Shown piece after piece: positions 54,067 through 64,000 of a DNA stretch of 64,000 nucleotides (position 1 is its first letter; the number at the start of each line of letters is the position of its first letter). This DNA is from Epiperipatus broadwayi (Eukaryota; Onychophora; Udeonychophora; Euonychophora; Peripatidae): positions 682,501-746,500 of the forward strand of contig JAQFVV010000229.1 of the NCBI GenBank assembly GCA_028023455.1. The letters are read 5' to 3'. The notes under the pieces are model-generated. The model did no database searches. It was not told the DNA's origin and saw only the letters and a program-made list of their open reading frames with translations. Made by a program: the position numbers and the translations under genes.

Positions 54067-54208
54067 GAAATTGCATATTACTATAATTCACAAATCAGTT
54101 TTATACTCCAGAATAATGATACGACCCCTCTAATAGACTGGCCATCTGTCTTTCCTCCATTAGACATTCCAGAGTGTGGATTTGTAGGAGAATTGTGCAA
54201 AGAACGAC
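54067..54208 (+). CDS. Receptor guanylyl cyclase, exon D (juxtamembrane end of the extracellular domain)
   Basis: The 142-nt exon follows acceptor tttttatgatag and ends at donor gac|gtgagt. It begins in phase 0, as exon B requires, and reads EIAYYYNSQISF... then IDWPSVFPPLDIPECGFVGE and LCKER. The W-P-x-x-x-P-P-x-D-x-P-x-C-G-F signature with a following Cys marks the end of the ectodomain of natriuretic-peptide-receptor-type guanylyl cyclases, just before the transmembrane helix. The next exon should encode the membrane segment and kinase-homology domain. I could not find it in the remaining 9.8 kb, so it probably lies beyond the window. NPR-like or insect Gyc76C/32E-like identity cannot be settled from these exons. 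Confidence 0.9.
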
Positions 54209-55102
54209 GTGAGTTTATTCTTAACATTACCTTACCCTTTATATGTGAGACTTTTATCATTAATAACCATATTATTTATTCAATATTATATTGTGCATTT
54301 ATATTTGATATTGTGAATAGACTTTTGGTTAACATATATAAATCTTGTGTATTTCCAACTTTGACATCAACCATTTCTATAGATTATTATTAATTAAAAC
54401 TAGAGATCATCTCTTACTCATTTATAAAAGATAGTATAACTGTAAAAAGAAAGAGAAACTTGAGTTATTCCAAGAATTTATGTTTAATTAAAATATAGGT
54501 ATTAATCTTTATCTGAGGTATAAGTATATGAACTAGCGATAATTTCTAGTTTAATAAATAATTAATATTAATCATTAATGTTTTTTCTCTGATGTGGTTA
54601 GTGTCAACATTGTGAGTACAAAAAGATTGGCATTTGTAAATGAAAATATAATAATTTATTATTAATAAAACAAATGATAAAGAAATATTTAATGATATTG
54701 TGATCTGCTCCATTCTTATAACTCATTTCCATATCTTTTCATGTCTTTGTTCATGCTTCAAGAATGTTAGAGATGGGAGTATTAATTTTATGTAAATAAA
54801 TATATATAAAATCAAGAAACTGGCAGTGCAACAGTAGTTTTTAAACAGGTTAAGAATATTTTTTAGATAGATGGCTAATAGACAACATACCAAAAACAAT
54901 TTAATATTGGCCAGTAAATGAATATTTAATTACTTTTAGCTGAAGAATAAAACAAAGATGGAAAATCACGCAAACTCTCATTAGCCAGCAATGTGAAAAT
55001 TTGAATAGTACTGGTCATTTAATTTCTTTGAGGAGTCTATTGGAGAGAAATTTGCTCTGTAAGAAGCTATTTAAAGACACTTTTACCTATAACTAAAATA
55101 GT

Positions 55103-55103
<1 letters not shown>
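54209..55103. other. Start of the next receptor cyclase intron, no supported gene
   Basis: AT-rich DNA after the exon D donor. No transmembrane-coding exon could be recognised here. Confidence 0.5.
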
Positions 55104-55201
<98 letters not shown>

Positions 55202-55266
55202 CAGTAGCAGTAGCAGTAGTAGTAGTAGTAGTAGCGGTAACAGTAGCAGTAGCAGCAGCAGCAGTA
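55104..55266. repeat. (AGT)n array grading into AGC units
   Basis: About 100 bp of perfect AGT units, then mixed AGC/AGT/GGT units. The long Leu-rich frame on the minus strand is an artefact of the repeat. Confidence 0.95.
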
Positions 55267-55850
55267 ATAAAGTTAATGGTAAATTAACAGTTTTTAAATA
55301 ATAATGTGCAGTAAACAATATATAGATTGTTATTACTATAAATATTTTATTCTTCTTCTTTTTTGTTATTACTATAAATATTTTATAAAACTTGCTTATA
55401 GCAGCAAACATGCTGTCAATTCATAAGTAGATGTTATACAAACTGTATTGGAAATTATAAAATTAAAAACATAGAGAGATTATAAAGATTAAAATAAATT
55501 TACAAAAACAAATTGCAACAACATATAAATCAAATATCTAAATGCAGAAGGTGCTGAAAAAATACTAAATGATAACTTACTTGTTGCAATCATATGTAAA
55601 TTACGGAGTTGAAATGTATTTTTAAAAAAAAGTTTTAATGTAAAAATAAAGATTCAAATTAAAAGGTCAGAATGGCAAAAATCTCCTTTTTTTTTAATTT
55701 CAGCAATATAATTATTTTAGGGAGAAAAAAAGAGCAAGAAAAAATGTTTAAATAAAACACTATTTTTAATTTTAAAACAATAAAGAATTAAAAAAAATTA
55801 TATCATAAGCTTTTATTGACTGTGCACTAAAAAGTAAAAAAAATAATGAA

Positions 55851-56032
55851 TTTCTTCAACCACAATTGGAGTTTTTAGATTTAACTTGAAATAAAAGCAT
55901 GGGGAATCCAGAAATTAATTAGGCCAATCCCTTGTTATAAAAAATAGTGATTGAATTAATTAATTTTTAGATCCCCCTTCCCATGCTTTCATTTCAAGTT
56001 AAATCTATAAACTCCAGTTGTGGTTGAAGAAA
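55851..56032. repeat. 182-bp inverted repeat (MITE-like)
   Basis: Arms of about 65 bp begin tttcttcaaccacaattgg and end in its near-complement ccagttgtggttgaagaaa. The spacer is about 50 bp and contains gattgaattaatt. No coding capacity. Confidence 0.8.
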
Positions 56033-59009
56033 CAACTATTTTATTTCTTTTTAATTCATAATCAATAAAACCATTTAATATAAAAAAATATCTTTATTAT
56101 TTTTAAGTTTTTAGTATTGGCACAATAAATGAAAATGTAAAACTATGTCATATTTTAAACTGACTGGATACTTATAATTAATACATACATATATATATAT
56201 ATATATTGTACCGGGCATTCCCCTACTCCCCACTTATACATTTAAATCTGGAGTACAGGTTAAGCATAAAAAATCATACATAAGGTTTCAGTACTAATCT
56301 AAATCTAGATATAAATTTTATAACTTAAATTTCAAGAATATACTAATAATTCAGCATGGTTTCGACACATTGTTTATTTCAATTCCATGCCAATGGATGT
56401 TAAGATGGCCACAATATACGTTTAAAAGGCATTATTGCAATACCTTTATGTGCCACTTCCCAGGAAAGAAGATTCCCCCCTTGGAAGGATACACAGCACC
56501 CATCCATTAAATCATACCAATAGGTTTTATTAACATTTTATTGGGATATCAAAATAACTACTGCCCAGTATAGTAGTGTCCCATAATGCTAAACTCAGCT
56601 CTCTTTATCTCGGGTTATAAAAAAAGAAATTTAAAGCTGCCCTCAAAAATGTATATTCTTATCAAAAAGACAAAAGAATAATTAACAAAACACACACATG
56701 TGAAATAACTTAGGTAAAATATTTATTCACTCACACATAAATATATAATGATTAAACCCCATTACCCATCACCAATTACAAAGAATAAATAAAAAATATT
56801 ATATGTGATTAAACTGTATTCCCTTAATTTATATACATAAAAAAATGTTTGTTTGGATGAAGTGGTCTGAGTTTCATACCCACATGTTTATTTTAGGCAA
56901 TATAACACAAAAAACTATTATGATCAAATACTTGATCATACATGTATGCTTCTTTCTGCATTCCTTCCACAATTTAATATTTTGAAAATTGTATATTATC
57001 ATACATGTAAGCACACAAAAAAATAAAATAAAACCATTATTATATGCATCTTATCTTGACTTTATTGATGCATATCTAAATGGTTGAAACATGAATGCAA
57101 TATAAGGCTAGATGTACATACTCATCATATATTTTGTAATTTTAAGCTAAATGTGGAAGCATGATTAATTTGAAGAATTCTGCAAACATCCACTACCAAA
57201 ATATTTAATTTCACAGAAAGATTTGATTTTAAACATGTTTCACAAATGTGTTACATAAATATTTAATAGTATTTGAGAAACAATATCAAGTGATTAAAAA
57301 TAAATAATTTCACCCATGGAGTCTGGAGATTTCTTCCAGACTTTGGACTTCTGGACATTCTATATACATCTGTCTCACAGGGTGAGAAGGACTTTTTTAT
57401 TTTACTATATTAATCTGACAATTTTCATTATTATTATATTAGTCTGGCAATCTTCATCATCCTCACTGACTGAACCTGGGTGGCTACATTTCAGTGGCTG
57501 GAAGGAGCGGGACAGGCGAATCAAAGCAGGCTTTTACTCCATGGCTGTCACTTTAGCTGATGTAGAAATTCTATCCATCTTGAGTTGGTTTACTGCTGTG
57601 GTACCCATGCAAGAACTGCTACATTGCTTTATAATAAATGATTTTCAAAAGAGTTTCAGTTCTATGTTTTTTTTCTTTTATATGTATTCTTTTGTGTTAA
57701 GACCTGATTATGATGCCAAAACAGCATATAACTGATATCAACAGGGGCTCGAAATCAACACCAAGATTTTCGTAATCTTAAATCTTTTCCATACTGACTG
57801 CAACCATTACCATTAAATTATTTAGTCAGTATTTAAAGTGTCGGTAGTCCTCGTAGGTACCCTCTGCTTTGATTTTGGATTGATAACTAAATGTGGGGAT
57901 TTCTTCTTTCTGACTGATTCACGACTACTGGAATGATTTACTGCTGGAATGATTAACCTTGAATCATTGACTGTCAGACTGGATTTTCACTGACAGTTTC
58001 TACATGAACAGATCTACTGTTTTTACCGCTGGTTTTTCTCTCAAAAATTATAATCTCATTTCTCTGATAATGGCTAACTTCTCCATCAAAAATTGAATTC
58101 TAATCTCCCTGACCACACCTGGTGAGCAGTATATATAGCACTTCCAATATCAGTCAATTTGAATACTTCCCTTCACATAATTGCCTTAAGCTTTTATTTT
58201 GAAAGCTAATTAATTTAAGCAAAGCACATTCCAATTACTGAATTTCATTCTTAATTAATTATATTATTTTTTTAATTTGATCAAGTCGAACTCAGACCAC
58301 TCAACTGATAACTATCAGTTTTATATAAAAAAAAATAATTATAAAAAAAATTCCTTTATATTAGAAATTGAAAATTAAAAATACCTTTACAACAATAATA
58401 AGATTTTTCTATCTCCTTGGTGTCAGGATTCTTCAAACTCTTTTGTTTAGAAAAATAAGAGCACAAGGCAGGATGACCGTTAACTAACTAGTGTACTTTG
58501 TTTTTTAGTAAAATAATGGTCATCTGAATTTTCTTAATCTATTAAATCCAAAAAGTTTGCTAATTAAAAATAAAATATAGACGCACGATGGAACATTTAG
58601 TTATTTTTAATTATTACAATATTTTTATTCAATTATAACATGTTCCAACATGTAAATAACCTTTTACAAAAAATATTAAAGAAAATTATAAATGTAAGAT
58701 ATTTACATTTATTACTACAACAAAAACAAATAATAATTTTTAAAAAAAAATATTGTACGCATATAGAATAATATGTGACAATTTACAACTTTTGAGCGTA
58801 TGTATGTGGGTAAGAAATATATACATAGACCGACTTCATCCATTTTATACTATGTTTATCATAGCTATGTTATTTAATAATTTTGTTTAATATAACTGAG
58901 CTGTAGCTTTATTTACAGCCATTTTGTGTGTGGCACTTTTAGAGTGACTGGCACAATATATATTATAAATTGATGTCTGTATTTCTTCGAAGCAATATAC
59001 ATAATCTTA
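56033..59009. other. Intronic sequence with unassigned mixed-composition repeats
   Basis: Stretches at 56210-56640 and 57310-58130 have higher GC than their surroundings. A 139-codon frame at 57316-57735 lacks a recognisable domain. The phrases agtggtctgagttt (56865) and its near-complement gaactcagaccact (58290) suggest related repeat ends. Confidence 0.4.
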
Positions 59010-59665
59010 TAAATAAATATTAGTAAATGCAGTAATCAAAAATTTTGAAAAAAAAACAAAAAATATAATCGACACTTAAGAGCACTTTCAATTATCCTCA
59101 TAGTCATTGTGAACTAATTCTTTGAAAAGTTAACCTTCCCATAATTTCATGATCTTAATGTTTGATACCTGCCTATTGATTAAGTCTTGCTTGTATTTAT
59201 ATATTAGCATAGCTTCCTTTGTTTTCCTTTTATTGTTATTTCTTTCAGTTTGCAATATTTTTACATTATTATAATTGAAATTAAAACCATATATATCATA
59301 AAAAATGGAAGCTGATATATTATTATTATCTTTGTCAGCTTCCATTTTTTACAACTATAATAAATCATGTATATATGGTTTTAACTTCAATTATAATAAT
59401 GTAAAAATATTGCAAACTGTAAGAAATAACAATAAAAGAAAAATAAAAAAAGCTATGCTAATATATAAATACAAACAAGACCTAATCAATGGGCAGGTAG
59501 CAAATGTTAAGATCACAGAATTATGAGAAGGTGACCCTTTCAAAAAATTAGTTGCCAAAGACTACAAGGGGATAGTTAAAAGTGCTCATAAGTGACAATT
59601 ATATTTTTTGTCCTTTTCAAAATTTTTGATTACTGTATTTAGTAATACTTAATTATAAAATTATA
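59010..59665. repeat. 650-bp palindrome (fold-back element)
   Basis: Two arms of about 310 bp meet near 59319. The centre pairs atggaagctgata with its complement around a short ATT-rich loop. Arms differ by scattered substitutions, so it is older than the palindrome at 8634. Each arm is open over about 70 codons in mirror frames, which reflects the palindrome and not a gene. Confidence 0.85.
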
Positions 59666-61829
59666 TATATATATATATTATACTAGGTCTATGCTTTTCT
59701 TTACATTATTACCTGAACATATATACATATAGAATACCTGGTAACACTACACATATATAGATTTTTCTTTTTATTTCCATACAATATATTTTTATGGGAA
59801 TCAATAATATTTTGGTATGATTAAAATGAATAACCCTGCATTTATGGTTATATTAACACATTACTGTTAGTAAAACACAATCCCCTTTTTAGATTGTAAG
59901 AATTAAACAAAATAAATAAAATGAAACCATTAAAGATTTGCTATTTTTTGTCCAGTATATTTATGAGTGTCACTTTATGATCTCAAGCACCAATCTTATA
60001 TTACTATACGAATTATACTGGGAGAGCTGGAATACCAATATGAAAATTATAAGACAATAGCCCTTGACTAGCTCACTCAGGGTGCATGATTAACAAATCG
60101 AAGGAAATCTATGAGGGGACTTTTACTATACTAAAATATGTTTGATAAAATACTCTAAATTCCTTATACTTTCATAAAACCAGACCTAAATAAATAATAC
60201 AAACAAATATACACTTCATTTAAAATTTTGTACAATATTTTATTTATACCATAATTAAATATTATTTGGTTTTGTGCTCTTAATTTAGTGTAAAAAACAT
60301 ATACACACACACTGCCTAGATAGGTATAAAATTAGATAAATAAGACATATCAGGTTTATATGGGTGTAAAAAAGTCATTTTAGATTTCTCACAAAAGTTT
60401 ATGCAGATCATTTATGAAGTTTATAAAGGAAAGTTTGTGAAAAATTAAAAAAAAACAATGCTATTTGAAACACTAAATAGTATCTTGTTGAATGTGCACA
60501 TACCTGAATTACTTTTCTTGCCCGGAGAAAATGATGGATTACCAAAATAAAAATTTTCATTCATTTTAATTATTACACTCGATGTAATCACGATCAGATT
60601 GGATTATTCATTCTGGCTGTCCTATATGCTAGTTTGATCTTATTAATTTATTTATTTCCTTTTAGGATTTAATTTAGGCTTCAGAGCAATTAGCTTCCAT
60701 CTTTGATGGGCAACCATTTTGCAGTAACCTTCCAGTTTTCTTGGGGCAGGATTGCATGGCTAATGTGCTTATGCTTTCTTAAGCCAGCTTGCACATAATT
60801 CTACAAGATATTTTCAATCAATTCTCGGCTATGGCTTTTGACTAAAAATTAGCAATAGAGTCTCAATTCCTTATCATTTTTCTTTTTATAGTTCATTTCC
60901 CTTCTGTTTTAGAAATTTGTCATATATTTTTCCAGCCTTTCAAATCTGCATTCTTCCAAATAATAGCTAAAAGCTTTTAGCACCTCAAAAAAATATTTTT
61001 ACTTTTCTTTTGTTTTGATTGAAATTCGTTTGAATCTAAAACTAATCTCCATAATTTAAATTTTTCAGATATAGATCATGTGCCTTTTGATATCTTTTCT
61101 CCATTTAATTTCTCCAAATAAAACTTTGACTCTTCCATCTTGGAATTAAAAAATATTTCTATCTACATTTTTCTTTTTTCTTTTTTTAGTAATATTAATA
61201 TTTTCATTTCATACAGCACTATATACATGTGTTTCCATAAAACAAAGAGCACACACATACCCCCTACTCCTGTTTATTTTCAACTTATTAAATCCCCATC
61301 TAGTTATAAATTTATATACAAAAAAGAAATATATAAATTCACTTAATTAATTGGGATATATTGATGCATATATAGGAAAGTTTACTTTTTGAAACAGAGA
61401 TCGAACTCAGCCCTGTTTCAATACATATGTAATTATGTACACATAATAAATATGATATATACATTAAGAGTTTAAAATGGTTTTAAAAATGTTTACAACT
61501 ATTTAAAACAAATGAAAATTTTAAGAATAACTGTAATTGAAATATGTAAAATTACTGAATATTTTACCTATTTTTCCCATTCTCTGTTCCATATCTATAA
61601 ACTAGTTGACATACAGAAAATATAAGTGTTTCAAATGTATTAGGGTGATATAATTTAGTTATATATCAATTTTCAACCAATTCTATTAAATTTAAATATA
61701 TTAAATCTTGATTTTAAAATTTTATTCTGACAAATGATCAAAAGATAACAAACAAACTAACAAACAGACTTTCTAAAATCAATAAAAGCATTTAAAAATA
61801 AAACATTTGATATTACATTATTATTTATA
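59666..61829. other. Intronic sequence, no supported gene
   Basis: AT-rich. A patch at 60660-60860 is better balanced in composition and, on the minus strand, gives broken frames with text such as KVTAKWLPIKDG; I cannot assign it. Confidence 0.4.
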
Positions 61830-61977
61830 CACAGAGGCAAAAGTCTCCATGCAATAGTGCCACTCAGTGCAAACCAGAGTAATCAATGGATGCACTGAAT
61901 GGTGCTACCTTATGGGAAGTTTTGCTTCTGTGAAAAACATTGTGTGAGCCTAAAAAATGGTGATCATGTGATGATTG
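61830..61977 (+). mobile_element. Short internally deleted family 1 derivative
   Basis: About 148 bp share the family 1 ends: a gcaaaagtctccatgcaatagtgcc-like arm opposite ggtgctacctta...gaagttttgcttctgtg, the phrase agtaatcaatggatgc, and the terminal gtgatcatgtgatg. The ribozyme-bearing centre is missing. The 9-bp ttatttata at 61821-61829 and 61978-61986 may be the target duplication. Confidence 0.6.
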
Positions 61978-62629
61978 TTATTTATATCTAGAATGTAGGG
62001 GAATAATAAACTTGCACTAAATAATATAAATGGTATAATAAAAATAATAATATGGCTTGCCACCTTCTTAATGTGTTCAAACACTGCTAGTATCAATTGA
62101 GCACAAAGTCACCTTGAATAATGTTACATATAAAAATGGCTTGGGAAATGTATCTATCAGTTACACTTTTATGTTGGTTTTTTATAATTTAATACATAAA
62201 TGACAATAACCAACACAAACCTATAAAATACATTTCTTTTTTTAAAAAAAAAATGTTTATTTTTACATGAATTTCTGATTGATTCAATTTTATGTACTAT
62301 CTGAAACTGTAAAAATAAACAGGTTTAAAATGTGTTTTATATGTTTATGTTGATTACTATAAAAATAGTTATGAATTTTTCAAAAATACTATTATAGAAA
62401 GATGCCACAAAATTTATTTGATATATTGTCATTAACATCGTAATACTATAATTGTCAATATATATATATATATATTAGCTTATACCACAGTTCAGCTGAT
62501 TGCAATGGTTGTTAGCTGTTTATGTGTCATTTTTTTAATAATAACTGGGGTTGGTTACAGGTAATTTCAGTAAGTTGGCTATTTTATATAAGTTTTTAAT
62601 TAATATGTGTTGATGTTGTTATTGTTTTT

Positions 62630-62665
<36 letters not shown>

Positions 62666-62990
62666 GATGAATTTGATGTTTAATTTTTTTTATATATTCT
62701 GTCTTTACTTTTTTTTATTTATTTATCTTTCAGTTATTTTCTACACTTTTTTTCCAATTTCCTATCCTATTTCAATTATTTTTCTTTTTTAATTTCTCCT
62801 TGTCTCGATTTTTTTATTACTCTTTTCATATTTAAATATTAAATAAGTAGATAAATAAATAGATAGATCAGGGAATGAATGGCTAATGAGAAATAGATAG
62901 ATGAAGGAGTGAATACATATATGAATGTATAGATAAATAGTTGGATAGATAGATATATTGATAAATCAATATTAGATGCAGAAGTAAATA
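61978..62990. other. Intronic sequence, TA tracts and degenerate GATA units
   Basis: No gene signal. TA tracts at 62459-62476 and 62631-62662, and scattered GATA units from about 62850. Confidence 0.5.
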
Positions 62991-62993
62991 GAT

Positions 62994-63178
<185 letters not shown>

Positions 63179-63807
63179 TGGTTAAAAGAGGTTGCTTTGA
63201 CAACAGTTTGAGATTGTGACTATTATTTATGTTGGGATTGTCTAAGTGTTGACTGATTTCTAATACATACATACATGCACTCATGCATATATACACACAT
63301 GCATACACATCTACATACATGCATGCATGCATACATATATGCATAAATTCATGCATGTATGCATGCATATGTAGTACATACATACATATGTAGATAGATA
63401 GATAATGTTAAAACGGGAAATAATTTTGAAATAAAAATCCACAAAGCTTGTTTTGTTTTTTGGCTGCAATTTTAATTGATAATTGTTGCTAAAATTCAAA
63501 ATTTTTTGAAAATCCAACAAAAATTAAACCTCCAAAAAAAACACTTATGGTTATAAAAATTTAATGATATCATTGATTGTTTTTTTAAGGTACATAGAAT
63601 TTAGTATTTGAATTATATGTTAGAATATTTATTAATATTGTTTTGTTTATAAAAGAGATATGTGAGATGGTTGGATCAAAAAAGACTGGTGATATGGCAA
63701 AAGATGCTACGGATCAAAAAATCGATTAAATTCAGATAATAAAGTTATAATCATTGGAAATGACAAGAAACAGTAAAAAAAAGAAATATCTAAAATATTA
63801 TTGAAAA

Positions 63808-63905
63808 TATAAGATGATGATGATAATAATGACGGTGATGTTGATGATTATGATGATGATGATAATAATAATGATGATGATTATAATAATAATAATAATA
63901 ATAAA
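63808..63905. repeat. (GAT)n/(AAT)n array
   Basis: Irregular GAT and AAT triplets close to the right edge of the window. Confidence 0.85.
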
Positions 63906-64000
63906 ACAGTCACGTGTAAATAATTGGCCATTCTAACTCAAAACAAAAAAAGACAAATATGCTCTAGAAATAAATTTTGCATGATTATATAAAATAATCT

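Noticed and set aside
55067-55411. Poly-Leu frame resembling a membrane segment
   Set aside because: Translation of the (AGT)n array on the minus strand.
57316-57735. 139-codon frame with a hydrophobic stretch, considered as the transmembrane exon of the receptor cyclase
   Set aside because: No juxtamembrane or kinase-homology motif, no matching splice sites in the required phase 1, and an ATT-rich hydrophobic run explains the membrane-like segment.

Overview
The window is AT-rich, repeat-laden eukaryotic DNA, most likely from an invertebrate animal and plausibly an arthropod (low confidence on the lineage). The evidence is spliced exons of an animal receptor guanylyl cyclase, very long introns, and fossils of Ty3/gypsy, CR1/jockey-like, RTE-like and Penelope-like retroelements with many tri- and tetranucleotide microsatellites. 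No bacterial or organellar features are present.

Host genes. Three plus-strand exons (1-103, 17116-17210, 54067-54208) join in matching phase into one continuous segment of the C-terminal ligand-binding (ANF-receptor) domain of a natriuretic-peptide-receptor-type membrane guanylyl cyclase. Its introns are about 17.0 kb and 36.9 kb, so almost the whole window is intron. The only intact conventional gene is an intronless 536-codon leucine-rich-repeat protein on the minus strand (27232-28842), nested antisense inside the second intron.

Mobile elements, left to right: a decayed LINE 3' end (3688-4320, minus); a full-length Ty3/gypsy element with two LTRs and a 5-bp target duplication (9638-14950, minus); a heavily decayed second Ty3/gypsy element (18480-22890, plus); an RTE-like LINE fossil (about 30.7-31.9 kb, minus); a nearly complete two-ORF non-LTR element with PHD finger, endonuclease and reverse transcriptase, set between two (ATT)n arrays (38341-42327, plus); and a Penelope-like element with reverse transcriptase and GIY-YIG nuclease remnants (about 50.4-52.8 kb, minus).

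The most unusual content is two unrelated families of short repeats that carry what read as type I hammerhead self-cleaving ribozymes. Family 1 (7816-8573 and 53127-53736, with a short derivative at 61830-61977) is a fold-back element with a ribozyme in each arm, flanked by 13-bp direct repeats at both full copies. Family 2 (7292-7596 as a head-to-tail dimer, with single copies near 25.43 and 29.39 kb) looks like a small metazoan retrozyme. In both families helix I pairs through two segments separated by an internal loop or bulge, helix III is minimal and near-palindromic, and the cleavage site is a proper NUH. All copies share an odd mismatch at the base of helix II. Several long perfect or near-perfect palindromes (8.6-9.3, 46.7, 55.9 and 59.0-59.7 kb) look like MITE or fold-back elements. 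The rest is AT-rich intron in which nothing further could be supported.
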